Assembly (NCBI RefSeq): GCF_004664715.2
Contig: NC_051079.1
Coordinates: 63,614,527-63,678,526, forward strand
Source of the DNA: Peromyscus leucopus
Taxonomy: Eukaryota; Chordata; Mammalia; Rodentia; Cricetidae
Direction of reading: 5' to 3'
DNA: 64,000 nt
Every line of letters begins with the position of its first letter. Within the stretch, counting starts at the first letter, position 1. Positions 45,932 to 55,925 of the stretch are shown here, piece by piece. The translations under genes were made by a program, and so were the position numbers. The notes below the pieces were generated by a model that was not told the DNA's origin, did no database searches, and saw nothing but the letters and a program-made list of their open reading frames with translations.

Positions 45932-45963
<32 letters not shown>
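45904..45963. repeat. (GTGCCC)n then (GTGC)n tract
   Basis: Degenerate GTGCCY hexamers are followed by about eight perfect GTGC tetramers. The tetramer part alternates purine and pyrimidine and is CpG-bearing, a strong Z-DNA former. Confidence 0.93.
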
Positions 45964-45964
<1 letters not shown>

Positions 45965-46944
45965 AGGGCTAGGTAACAGTTAACTTCGATGGAGCCCCCG
46001 TCAAGGAGCAGCTGGAAGGAGGAAGGCACTCAGCCAAAGGCTCAGAATAGCCGGCCCTTGGCGCCAAGGGCTGAAAAGGACAGAGGAAATGGGTAGGCCA
46101 GCCCCTGGGAGGGGAAGCAGGAGGATGGACTTCTGGCTGTGACCTGCAGCAGATCACAGAGCTTGCTAAGGGAGTTGGAGTTTCAGGAATAGGTGTGAGG
46201 CTTGTGAGGGTAGAAGGAGGCTCTAGGTGTCTCCTCTGGCCAAAGCAGGATGGGTCACAGCGCCACCTCCAAATGGTCAGTTGTGGATCTTGGCACAGGC
46301 CAGGTTGCTAGAAGGGTGGACTGGAGATCATCAGGCTGGGCAGGAATTTGTGTCAGCTCAGCCTGGACCTTGAAGTGGGGGGCATGGCTCTTGATGAGTG
46401 AGAAAGGAAACAGCAGGAGCTGTTTCTACGTCATGGGTCCCGTACGGACCACACAAGCCAGCTACCTTTTGGTTCAGTATACCGGAGGCACTCAGTAAGT
46501 ATAACTGGCTTCCCTGAGTCTTGAAGGCTTGTTCTCCTGCAGACAGCAGCTCTCGGGTCACTTAAGCAAAACCATCACTCAGTGCTGCAGGCAGTACAGT
46601 CAGCACCAGGCTCTCCCTGGCCTGCGTCAGCTTGGTACCCATGCCCTGGGAGTGCTGCGTCTTCCCACAGGAGACTCCCTCCCCTTCATTTCCTGCTTCA
46701 CCGCCCATCATTCCTGTTGCTGTGACTCTGGACAAAACCACTTCTTGTCTTTGAGAAACCAGGGACTTCCAGATCCCACCACTGGCCCTCTCAGGATGGT
46801 GTTCCTCAAGGTGGCTTCCCTGATGGGGAGGTTTGATTTGGTTCCTGGGTCTGTTTGGCAGTTGAGACACTAAGGGCCTGAGAGACTGGGGACTCTTGCT
46901 GTGGCAGAACCTGGTCTGTTGAAACAAAGCAGTGATACCATGTG
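45964..46944. other. Single-copy DNA, nothing assigned
   Basis: No repeat or gene recognised. Confidence 0.5.
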
Positions 46945-47135
46945 CATCCACTTACATGGACCATCTGGGACAGTGGGCTCATAGTGATGGAGGGTATCAC
47001 TGATGCTGTGTACATCTGCTTACATGGACCATCTGGGACAGTGGGCTCATGGCGATGGAAGGTATCACTGATGCTGTGTACATCTGCTTACATGGACCAT
47101 CTAGGACAGTGGACTCATAGCGATGGAGGGTATCA
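46945..47135. repeat. 68-bp tandem repeat, 2.8 copies
   Basis: Copies start at 46945, 47013 and 47081 with 'catctgcttacatggaccat' (the first reads catccactta). They differ at only a few bases each. The 68-bp period is not a multiple of three, so the frame changes each copy, which argues against coding. Confidence 0.95.
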
Positions 47136-47375
47136 GAAGCAACAAGGGCCGGGGAAGGGGGAAGTAAAAGCACTGCTTAACAGATACAGCCCGTTGGGAG
47201 TGATGAGTTGGCAGGAGTGATAACAGCCATACAACACTGTAAGTGTACTCAATGGCATTGAGTTGAACACTTAGAGCAGTCCAAATAGCAACGTTTAAAT
47301 CTTTATATTCACCACAGTTTTAAAGTTATTATCCTAAAAAGAGACAAAGAGTACAGGTCCAAAAATATGGGGGAA
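47136..47375. other. Short single-copy interval
   Basis: AT-richer DNA without features. Confidence 0.5.
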
Positions 47376-47482
47376 AGCCAGGCATGTACATGCCTATAAT
47401 CCCAGCACTCGGGAGGCAGAGGCACAAGGACTGAGTTCAAGTATTATCTGAACTACACAGCAAGACCCTTTCTCGAAAGCTG
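47376..47482 (+). repeat. B4/B1-like SINE
   Basis: 'gccaggcatgtacatgccta' and 'taatcccagcactcgggagg' followed by 'agcaagaccctttctcg' give a diverged B1-like body. Confidence 0.8.
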
Positions 47483-47868
47483 TTTTAGGTAGGGTTTCTA
47501 TTGCTGTGATAAAAACACCCAACCAAAAGCAACTTGGGGTCACAGTCCATCATGGAAGGAAGTCAAGGCAGGAGCCGAAGCAGAGACCGACCACGGAGGA
47601 ACACTTCTTAATGGCTTGTTCCCCATCCATGTCTTGCTCAGCCTGCCTTCTTAAAGCAGTCAGAACGCCCCCTCCGCCCCGCCCAGGCATGGCACTGCCC
47701 ATGGTAAGTGGGGTTCCTCCCACTTCAATCACCAATCAAGAGAATGCGCCACAGGCCAATCTGGTGTGTGTGGGGCGGGGAGGGGGGCATTTTCTCAGTT
47801 GAGGTTCCTCTTCCAAAATGACTCTAGCTTGTGTCAAGTCGACACAAATCTAACCAGCACAGCGGGAG
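47483..47868 (-). repeat. Rodent dispersed repeat, likely MaLR-type LTR, antisense
   Basis: Starts 'taggtagggtttctattgct', passes 'tcatggaaggaagtcaaggc' and 'ggcattttctcagttgaggt' and ends near 'taaccagcacag'. Its complement matches the copy at 2691-3045. A G-rich expansion lies near 47770. Confidence 0.7.
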
Positions 47869-48689
47869 ATGGAGGCGAGTGCACTGGAGAGATCATGTTG
47901 TTGGTAGTTTTCAAAAGGAAAGGAGACCTGTGTTTGAGTCCAGACCCCACCCAGCACCAGCTTTGTGTCCTGGGCCGGCCCCCCACCCCCCTTTACCGGT
48001 TTCATTACCTGTAAAATGAACCTGCTAAGGGGCTGAAGAGGCACTGCAGTCGTACACCAGGCCCGGAGCCGCACAAAGGCCTCCAAGAAGGGTGGCTGTC
48101 TTGGTGTTGATGATTGTGCCACTCGTTAATGCTAAACATTAAAGTTCACAGACTTAGGGAGGAGATGGGTGCTGGCCGGCATCCAGGGCTCTATTTTGAG
48201 GCCAGAGCATTTGGTAGTGAGATTTGGTAAGGAATAGGAGTGGACTTTGGAATCTGGCCATACAAAAATGGAACGTGGGCCTTGCCTCCTCAGGTGGCCA
48301 GGCAGGTTAAGTAAGGCAGGGTAGAGCAAGGGCTGTGTTGTGGGCCACTCAACAGGGTGAGTCCCCCATCCCCAGACACTCAGGTCTCTAAAGGTTAACT
48401 TAGCCCCCAAACACAGGAGTGACTGGAACCTACAAGGGTCCCAGGAAGCTAGAGCTGGGCACCAGCAGGGGGCAACCTACTCTGTCTAAATTGATTTGTG
48501 ACAAGGGACAAGAACTTTATCTTGCTGGTTTACAAAATCCTTCCTCTGTACAGTGAAGGGTTGACCAGTGACCCTTGCACCCCATCATGGGGCCCCTAGC
48601 AGTGAGGAGGTGCTTTCACAAGAGGTAATGACACCACTGTGAATCGGCATGGCAGCCTGTGGAACTCTCACGGTGGGAAGTATCAGGAA
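47869..48689. other. Single-copy DNA with a CTCF-like motif
   Basis: No gene recognised. The CTCF-like site at 48462 is listed separately. Confidence 0.5.
48462..48476 (+). promoter_or_regulatory. CTCF-like core motif (CCAGCAGGGGGCAAC)
   Basis: Matches the CCASYAGRKGGCRS core at all but one position and lies outside any recognised B2 SINE, the usual source of rodent CTCF sites. CTCF binding shapes chromatin loops and insulators. Occupancy is unknown. Confidence 0.5.
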
Positions 48690-48775
48690 GCAGTCCTGGG
48701 TCCTTCACCAAGTGGGTGGCCTAGGCGAGTTGGTCTATCTTTCTGTGCCTTAGTATCTTCCTCTTTAAAACAAAG
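48690..48775 (-). repeat. MIR fragment, antisense
   Basis: 'ttctgtgccttagtatcttc' with 'ctctttaaaacaaagac' is the complement of the MIR core. Confidence 0.65.
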
Positions 48776-48777
48776 AC

Positions 48778-48880
48778 AAGCTGGGCATGGTGGCATATGC
48801 TTGTAATCCTAGCCTCAAGGGACGGAGGTAGGAGGCCAGCCAGAGCTACAGACAGACACCCAGTCCCCAAATCAAAGGTC
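48778..48880 (+). repeat. B4/B1-like SINE
   Basis: 'aagctgggcatggtggcata' and 'tgcttgtaatcctagcctca' begin a diverged, shortened B1-like body. Confidence 0.75.
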
Positions 48881-49265
48881 AGTGATTCCAACTGGAGAGA
48901 GAGGAACAGGGGCTGTGGTGAGGACTGAATGAATTAAAGAGTGGAGAGTCATGTGAGTCCTGCCTGGAAGGGGGGGGGGGAGGCAGGTAGAAAGCACTTG
49001 GCCGGAGCCAAGCTAGGCAAACCGTAGGACAGGGGGTGTTCCAGCTGGTGGGTATACAAGTGGGAATGTGAGTGCTGGTGTAATTCTCTGTGCATGAGAA
49101 TATGTAAGCTAGAAGTGTAACCAAGGCAGATCCTGGAGTGAGGGGTCTGGGTCTTGGGCATCCTCCCATCGGAAGCCCCTCATTTTTGGTTGAGTGGTAA
49201 CCACCTGTCCCTTTGCCTGTGGCTGTGACTGGAACACGCCTGCCGACGAGCACAGAAGCGGGCCC
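48881..49265. other. Single-copy DNA with a poly-G run
   Basis: No gene recognised; eleven G near 48970. Confidence 0.5.
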
Positions 49266-49269
49266 TTGT

Positions 49270-49490
49270 GCAGAACCCGGGGTGTGATTAATTTAATTAT
49301 TTCGAAAGCCCCTTTGGTATTTCACGAGGGTCATGCCCCTAGCTGTGGGCTTGAATACAACTACCGCAGGTTTCAATAAAATCAATTAATTTAATTTGAT
49401 TTGGTTTTATGTACTTGGAGCTGGTACCTCTTGAACTCAGTATGAAAATTATTGCAGAATAAAAATGCATATCAGTGCTCAGAGCCCCGT
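49270..49490. other. Candidate conserved AT-rich element with homeodomain-type cores
   Basis: 'gtgattaatttaattatttc' and 'aaaatcaattaatttaattt' carry many TAAT/ATTA cores within GC-moderate DNA, followed by 'aataaaaatgcatatcagtg' with an octamer-like ATGCATAT. No repeat family matches. It looks like a conserved enhancer but this is untested. Confidence 0.4.
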
Positions 49491-50214
49491 GCCCTTGGAC
49501 TCCCTTCGCAGAGCCTGCAGCGGTGATCACAAAGGCTAATCCCCCTCCACTGGCACGGGCTGCTGTCCCCTGTCCACCATTACCATCCTCCAGAGGACGG
49601 TTGCTGGCTGCTCGGGGTGCCTTTCTCTCTCTCTGAAGCCCCTCCCACAGTAGACCGAGTGCACCCTAAGGGGTGCCTCCTCCCCTACATTCCTCCAGCT
49701 CTGACAGCAGGATCCTTTCGGGAAGTGAGGATGGCTGTGGCTCAGCATCCCCACCTACATCTCAAACACAGGGTCTTCCAAGCTCCCCTCAGGAAGCCAC
49801 CACCCAGGGCAGCAAACGGCTTCCGTCATAGTCCGTAGAAGGCAGAGATTTCACACAGGGCTGATGTTCCAACAGTCATTTCATTCCTTTGCCAGGATGA
49901 GAGGTGGCAAAGTGTTGGGGGGGGGGGGCAGGGCAATAAAGCAGAAGCGGAAACAGCCTGTTAGTCACTGACGGAGGGACATCATCATTCCTTCACGAGC
50001 CCAGTGCCTGCGACCACCTAGCTTTGGTGAGAGCCAAGGGCTCATCCCCTGTCATCTCCCAAGGATATCTGAGATCTGCCCTCCCACGGACTTCAGAGAT
50101 GGCCCTAAACGCTGATCCACACCACAGAGCTCGGCCTCCTCCCTGTTCCAATAAAGCAGCCGGGAACCTGTCCTTCCCATCTCCACCTTCTTTCCAGCCC
50201 TGCTTACTTTCTGA
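49491..50214. other. Single-copy DNA with poly-G
   Basis: A run of about 13 G at 49917-49929; otherwise nothing assigned. Confidence 0.5.
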
Positions 50215-50350
50215 AAGACACATACTGTGTGCTGAATGCTTCCCTGGACCATCCCCACACGATCTCATTTAACCCAAGCCTTGGCTCTGTGCGGGGAGGA
50301 GAAATACATTTCTCAAGGTTGCACTCAGGTGCAACCCCACACCTAACTGC
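50215..50350 (+). repeat. MIR-like fragment
   Basis: 'ctgtgtgctgaatgcttccc' and 'cacacgatctcatttaaccc' resemble the 5' MIR consensus. Confidence 0.6.
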
Positions 50351-50497
50351 AAGATTCGCAGCCCCCCAAGTGGTCTCCTATGCAAACACAGCCGGGGCCT
50401 CAGGGTTCAGCATCTTCTACTCCCTCTGACCAGGAGCCAAGCGCAGGAAAGGGGTCACGGTGACTATTACTAGTGAACTCACAAAATCCCTGAAGGC

Positions 50498-50590
50498 ATG
50501 ATTATCTCCATTTCACAGACGCAACAACTGAGGCTGAGAGAAGCAACAACATGCCCAAGTCACTCTGAAAAATAACTGAGCTGGGCTTCA
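50498..50590 (+). repeat. MIR fragment
   Basis: 'gattatctccatttcacaga' followed by 'caactgaggctgagagaagc' is a clear MIR core, ending just before the CpG island. Confidence 0.85.
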
Positions 50591-50599
50591 GCCTCGCCA

Positions 50600-51300
50600 G
50601 ACCCCCTCTGTAGTCACAACGCTCTTCGCCTCTGTGCCCAAAGCAGAGAGGCGCTGCCAGGCGGCGGCGTCTGGGCCTTGGGGGGGTGGCGGTGGGGGTC
50701 ACCCAATGATAGCGGCAGCCTGGCTGGCGGTCTGCGGGCCGGAGCCTGTCCGGGGCTGGACAGATCCGGGGCCCGCGTCCTCGGTTCTCCGGGGTCAACG
50801 CAGGTCCCGCGCTCCGGGGCAGCGCTGGCCTCTCCTGCCCAGACAGCAGGCAGGAGAGGCGCCGAGCCCCGGTCCCCCAGGGAGGTGGCGGGTGAGAGGT
50901 CGAGGGCGTGGTGGGGCTGCGGAGGAGAGGCCGGAGGCTGGCGGGATCGGCGGGAGGGTCCGGGAGTCGGGGAGCGCCGGGAGGGCCCGGAAGCGCACGC
51001 TGGGCACCGGGCAGAGGGGAGCGCCGGCTGGCCAGGGGGTGGGGCAGGTCAGAGGAGGTGGGCAGATCCTGGAGACGGAAGGGGCGGGGCAGGTCAGAGG
51101 GGGTGTGGCGTGGGGAGGTGGGCGGGTCCAGGAGACGGGAGAGCTGTTAGAGCTGGGCGGGGGCGGGGCCGTGGCGGAGAGGGGGCGTGGCCGTGGCGGA
51201 GAGGGGGCGAGGTCACGGCTGAGGGTGGGAGGGGAAGGGCGGGGCCAGAGGAGGCGGACTTGGGGAAGGGCCTGAGAGCACGTGCTCAGTCCCAGGGTTG
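50600..51300. promoter_or_regulatory. CpG island, candidate promoter of an unidentified transcript
   Basis: The only stretch of the window with dense CpG over several hundred bases. It has several GC boxes (ggggcggggc at about 51080, 51160 and 51237), a CCAAT near 50703 and no TATA box, as in broad promoters. G exceeds C on the plus strand downstream of about 50880, and GGCGG/GTGAGA at 50887-50897 could be a splice donor; both favour plus-strand transcription. Long frames on both strands (213, 263 and 243 codons) overlap and are typical artefacts of GC-rich DNA. I cannot name the gene. Confidence 0.7.
51041..51212. repeat. Local short duplications in the CpG island
   Basis: 'ggggcaggtcagagg' occurs at 51041 and 51086, 'gaggtgggc' plus 'ggagacgg' at 51055 and 51115, and a 22-bp unit starting 'gccgtggcggagagggggcg' twice at 51168-51211. 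They add GC boxes and G-runs. Confidence 0.8.
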
Positions 51301-52305
51301 GTGGCAGGGCCGACCCAGCTGTCTTAACATCGTGTTCCCGGTTATGCTTTCTCAGGGTTTCAGCCAAAGGGCCTGGCTGAGAGAGGGCGGCGGGCTGGTC
51401 TGGACAGGCAGGGTAGCTGAAGGGGCAGGGGAGGGGTGCTGCCCCGCACTCTCTGCTCTTCCGGCCTGAAGCCTCTTCCGTAAGTCCGCCCAGGTGGGTG
51501 TACAGTCTCCCCCTCGCTGGCCCCACCCTGTCTTCTGAGACGCCCTCCCTTCCCTCGCGGGGTTACATCCTCTACTGGATGAACTCGGTTAGCCAAAGGC
51601 AAACACTGTCCTCCACTCCCAGTTTGCCCTCTCCTGCCACACCCCTTGATTTTCTTCCCCTGCCCAGCTCCCTGGGTCCTCTGGAACTTAATTCAAGGTT
51701 TTCTAACTTGAATTCATCCTGAGAGGTCCTTCTTTCTTGCAGCCTCCTCGGGGCTACTACCTCTCTTCCAGCATCAGACTCTTAGGCTCCACCTGGCCAG
51801 CACAGAGGCTTCTCATCTGAGCCTGGTGGGACCAGCATCCTTCCCTGGCTGTTCACCTTGGTCATACAGAGCCTTCAAATCAGAGAAAATTCAACCCCAA
51901 TGCTATCTCTCTTAAATGGTGGAATCCCAGAGTAGGAACCTAGATTGGAGAGGGGAGCAGTTGGTTATTTGAAGCAAGGAAAACCTTTCGTGGATGCTTT
52001 CTGTCCCACGAAGAAAGCCACCATATAACTCATAAACTCCCCGCCGTCCCTATGTCTCTCTGTATGGCTAGCTCAACGTCTCATTCATCCCAAGGCTGCA
52101 TTTCCAGACATCAGACTCCCCTGTGACCTGGGGGACATTGGTGCACACATCACTTGCTTTTTGCGTGCTTGGAGTTTCTTGAGCAAGAATGGTCACTATC
52201 TCTACACCTACACCACATCAGATGTTATTCAACAGATTAAATAATCAGGATCTTGAACAGAGCCAGGCCACAGGCGTCAGCAGCCAAGCCCATGGTTTTG
52301 TAAGT
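51301..52305. other. Single-copy DNA downstream of the CpG island
   Basis: Would be intron 1 if the putative plus-strand promoter is real. No exon recognised. Confidence 0.5.
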
Positions 52306-52425
52306 GGAGCACTTGAAGCTCAGAGGGAGGTGACCTGTGGTCACACTGCTTGCTAGGGACAGAGTTGGAACCCTGTCCAGCTTCCTAGCTGCTGCCCTAC
52401 TGTGCCTCTTTACTATACTCTTGCT
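52306..52425 (+). repeat. MIR fragment
   Basis: 'cttgaagctcagagggaggt' and 'tggtcacactgcttgctagg' followed by 'gacagagttggaaccc' form a MIR core. Confidence 0.75.
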
Positions 52426-53425
52426 TTGCTTTTAAGGCATCTCCATGCTAGGGGTATAGAATGACAAAGCTCAGGGAACACTGATGAGGTCACCATACTA
52501 GCTCTCAACAAGACGGTTGGCTTACTATTACTTTGGGAAGAAGTGAGAAGACCCTGGGCTGCCCAGAGGCACTTGGAATCCTAGCCCCTTCTCATCCACA
52601 GTGGCAACAAAATGTTTCTCCAGGGCAACCAGCCAGTGGTGACTGTCAGCAGAGCCTGGCGTCACCTTCCTTCCCTTCAGACCCAGTCATTGTGCTGAGG
52701 ACAGTGTAGATGGAAGGGGAGTCTAAGTGTGAGCCACAGTGGCAACTTCAGATTGGAGCAGTTAACATGGTGACTTTTCCATTCATTATGCTCAACCAAT
52801 ATCTGAACAGGTTGCACAAGACTGGGACATGTCTGCTTCTGTAGGGGCGCTTGTCATCCTGCAGGCCTGCCAGGCATTGTACTGGGGGACCGTGGCTCCA
52901 GAGAGCTGAACTTTGGGGCACTAAGAGGCCCTGGCTGTCATCTCTGGACTGATCTAGGAGCCTGCTGCCCCACATGCTGTGGGTTCTACTGTAGCTCTTA
53001 GTGAGCACTGATGGATCCACATGTGGGAAGGGGGCAGCATCCAGGAGAAGTACGGCAGGAGAGCTGCCAGTCACTCAGGTCACTGTTGTGCATTTTAATA
53101 AAGTATTTAGAGAGAGATGAGGCTGAAATGAGTGAGTCTAATACGTCTGTTGATGGGGAAAGATCACGGACTCAGACACCAGTCATCTGGACCCCAAGGT
53201 CACCGAGCTTGTGACATCTGTCTTTGTATTGCCCTTGACCATAGAGTTCAGATGAATAAATTACCAATGCTCTTGTGATTTGGAGCAGGAGGAAGGCACA
53301 CGGGTAACTTGCTTATGAAGAGAGATTTTGATCGGAAGTAATTTGTCTCTCTTCAGATTCATAAGTCTTTTATTTAAAACATTCACTGGACATCCTGTAT
53401 CTGTCCAGCCCTGGGCTGGATGACC
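52426..53425. other. Single-copy DNA, nothing assigned
   Basis: No repeat or gene recognised. Confidence 0.5.
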
Positions 53426-53520
53426 TATAATGGCTACTTTATCCACACTTCATAAGAATCTAGGAGGGAGCATTGATTGTTCTTTCCATTTTATGGTCAA
53501 AGAAACTGAGGCCGGTACGT
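53426..53520 (+). repeat. MIR-like fragment
   Basis: 'cattttatggtcaaagaaac' followed by 'tgaggccggtacg' is a diverged MIR core. Confidence 0.55.
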
Positions 53521-53575
53521 GGAAGGCCTTTAGATTTTACACCAGAGAAGTCTGGCTCGACAGTATGTGCATATA

Positions 53576-53714
53576 CATAGTGGATTTTCAAGACAGAGTT
53601 TCTCTGTGTAGACCAGGCTGCTTTGTAGACCAGGCTGGCCTTGAACTCACAGAGATCTGCCTGCCTTTGTCTCCCAAGGGCTGGGATTAAAGGCGTGTGC
53701 CACTACCACCCAGC
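53576..53714 (-). repeat. B1 SINE, antisense, with target-site duplication and internal duplication
   Basis: The complement of B1: 'agacagagtttctctgtgta', 'cttgaactcacagagatctg', 'gggctgggattaaaggcgtg'. The flanks atgtgcatata (53565-53575 and 53715-53725) are identical. 'gtagaccaggctg' appears twice in a row near 53607 and 53626, an internal duplication in place of the usual middle segment. Confidence 0.95.
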
Positions 53715-53725
53715 ATGTGCATATA

Positions 53726-53977
53726 TTTTATATGTTAGGAAAACAAAGGGTAAAATAATAAATTATGACCACCCCCTCCAGAATTTTCAGACCCATTTGG
53801 GAGAGATGGATGCAGGGACTGGCGTTTAGGAAACACTCACTAACTGAGCCAATTAGTTAACACTGCGATACAGGCTGCACTTGCTGAGGACCAGTTGGGT
53901 CCCTCTTATCCCCTGCCCACCCACTCCCAACAATGTGTGTGCCTAATAGAAATGAAGCACCCAATAGAACCTCAGGA
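53726..53977. other. Short single-copy interval
   Basis: AT-richer; nothing assigned. Confidence 0.5.
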
Positions 53978-54175
53978 TGAGGCTGGGGTGTAGTTCGCTT
54001 GGTAGAGTGGCTTCTGAGCATGCACGAAGCCCCGAGTTTGAACGTCAGGACCCCATAAACCTGGCATGCTGGTGCACAATCCCAGCAGTCAGAAGATGGG
54101 GGTGAAGAGATAAGAAATTCAAGATCGTCCTCGGATATATAGCAACTTGATGGCCAGCTTGGGATACAGGAGACC
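53978..54175 (+). repeat. B4 SINE (ID + B1-like)
   Basis: An ID-type head 'ggctggggtgtagttcgctt' and 'ggtagagtggcttctgagca' is followed by 'cgagtttgaacgtcagg', then a B1-like body from 'ctggcatgctggtgcacaat'. The tRNA-like look of the head comes from the SINE and is not a tRNA gene. Confidence 0.85.
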
Positions 54176-54470
54176 TGACAGAGAGAAAGGGGTGGAGGTA
54201 GGTGGGGGACTGTAGCATGAGGGTACAGTATATGAGAGGCTTACCCAGAGAGAGAGGTTGCCGATCTGAAACCCCACACCGCTTTCTGATTGGCTGATTG
54301 GAAGCAGATGTCGGGCTGAGAAAGAAGGGAGTGGAGACTTTGGCGGAGCCCTCGTCTCTCTCGGTCTTCCCATCTCTAACCCCTGAAGAGCTCGCACTAT
54401 AGAGGACGCCTTGGGAACGTTCTCCTAGCTTCCTGCTAAGCCCTAGTCTGCCTGCTTCCCTGGAGCTGCA
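54176..54470. other. Single-copy DNA with paired CCAAT-type motifs
   Basis: Two ATTGG pentamers at 54289 and 54297 are the only notable elements. Confidence 0.45.
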
Positions 54471-54800
54471 TGTCGGCCCCGAACCATCATTAATATAGCT
54501 GTTTTCCGAAGCCTCAGATGCATGGACAGGGCAGTAACAGGGAGAAGACCATGCGCGATATTCTCCTTTTATGCTTGTCTTCCTTTTTTGCAGCCTGCTC
54601 CCCTCTGAGCCCACCGAGGCAGAGCCAGAGATGCCAAGACACTCTCTGCATTCGTTGAATGAATGAACACCCCAGTGTCCTGCCAAGCCAGTAATAAAAA
54701 TTGAGAAAGTCTTGCAAAAAGGAAGTCAAGGGCCAGGAGAAGTCATGTTCAACGGCAATAATTAATAACTCTGCCCAGAAATGAACAGCCTGGACTTGAC
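54471..54800. other. Candidate conserved non-coding block
   Basis: 'gaaccatcattaatatagct' to 'cggcaataattaataactct' is unique DNA with several TAAT cores. 'attcgttgaatgaatgaaca' near 54650 may be an old L2/MIR remnant. A 213-codon minus-strand frame spans part of it and the B4 and is not credible. Confidence 0.35.
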
Positions 54801-55825
54801 TGATGAGGCATGCGATCCAGCTAAAGATCCTGGTTCTTTGAGCTTAATGTGGGCATGGTGTCAATATCAACCAAGGAGTTCCAGACTTCGAGAAAGCATA
54901 GGTTCGGCCATGTAACATACCCCCTTTGCCCTGTCCGTGGCCACAGCCGTAGAGAATGCCACTGGTTTGCTGCCTAGCCTCTGAGGACTTCCACCAAACT
55001 AACGGGTGAGAGAGCCAAAAAATTTCAAGTCCATCTGCCTCTCTCAGCCCTCCAGACCCAGGAGATTGTGAGGACCAGGAAAAGCCCTTTCCCAGGGACA
55101 TGCACTCATAGACGCAAGGCTAAGGCTAGGAGCAGGGGGATTTTTTTTTTTTTGCCCCACAATTGATACCCTGCTCCTAAGGTTTTAGGTTCAGGACTTC
55201 AGAAGCCACTGAAGTCCTAGGGTCATCCAGTGGCCTGTTAAAGCCAAAATGACGAGAAAGGTAGCCAGAGATTGTTTGCCTGATTCCTTTGCAGCCCTCC
55301 CCAAAGGCAAAGAAACCAGTGGCTATCTCTGACGGGACTCTTGGCAGGAACTAGAGCAAATCCACCAAGAGCAGTCAGAAGGAGTAAGGAGGAAGAGAAG
55401 GGACCCTGCTGGGAGCCAGCGTTTGCCCAGTGTTAACCTGGGCATATTTAATGTATCAGCTTGTCTGGTCCAGATACATTTTGTTCCTGTTTGGCGTGGG
55501 CTTAGCCAGCCTGTGTGTTCCTCCTTGGCAAAGTTCTAAGAGAGGAAACAGAGATTGTTCCAGGACACTAGGGAAAATTTTCAGGTTCCTGCTCCCTACA
55601 TCCCTTGGGTTCTAGCCCCTCTCCGCCCTCCACTGACTGCCTTGACCAGTATTGAGTGGGATTCTCCTGCAGCATGGGGGATATATTTGGGACCTTGCCA
55701 TTGGCCCCCTTTGGTGTAGGGGCTGGGAGTTTCTGCATTTGGCACTCTGAGATAGCACTTCGTATATGTCAAAGGGCTATTCTTGATACTTTCCACATCC
55801 TGGCTTGTGTGATGTAGCCAGCAGC
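54801..55825. other. Single-copy DNA, nothing assigned
   Basis: Includes a 13-T run at 55141-55153. No gene recognised. Confidence 0.5.
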
Positions 55826-55925
55826 TGTTGTAGATGAGGAAAAGAGGTAGCGAGGGGCTTAAGAAACTTGCCACCGGCCACATAGTGAGAGTTGACAGAG
55901 CTAGGCAGAGTCCCACTCCGGAGTT
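55826..55925 (+). repeat. MIR fragment
   Basis: 'gtagatgaggaaaagaggta' with 'ttgccaccggccacatagtg' and 'agctaggcagagtcccactc' form the MIR core. Confidence 0.8.

Noticed and set aside
50634..51526. Frames of 213 and 263 codons on the plus strand and 243 on the minus strand in the CpG island
   Set aside because: They overlap each other on both strands, are dominated by G, R, A and P, and owe their length to scarcity of stop codons in GC-rich DNA. No domain is recognisable.
53978..54050. tRNA-like sequence
   Set aside because: It is the ID-type head of a B4 SINE and is followed by the B1-like part.
54045..54686. 213-codon minus-strand frame
   Set aside because: Begins in unique DNA and runs into a B4 SINE; composition and repeat overlap argue for chance.
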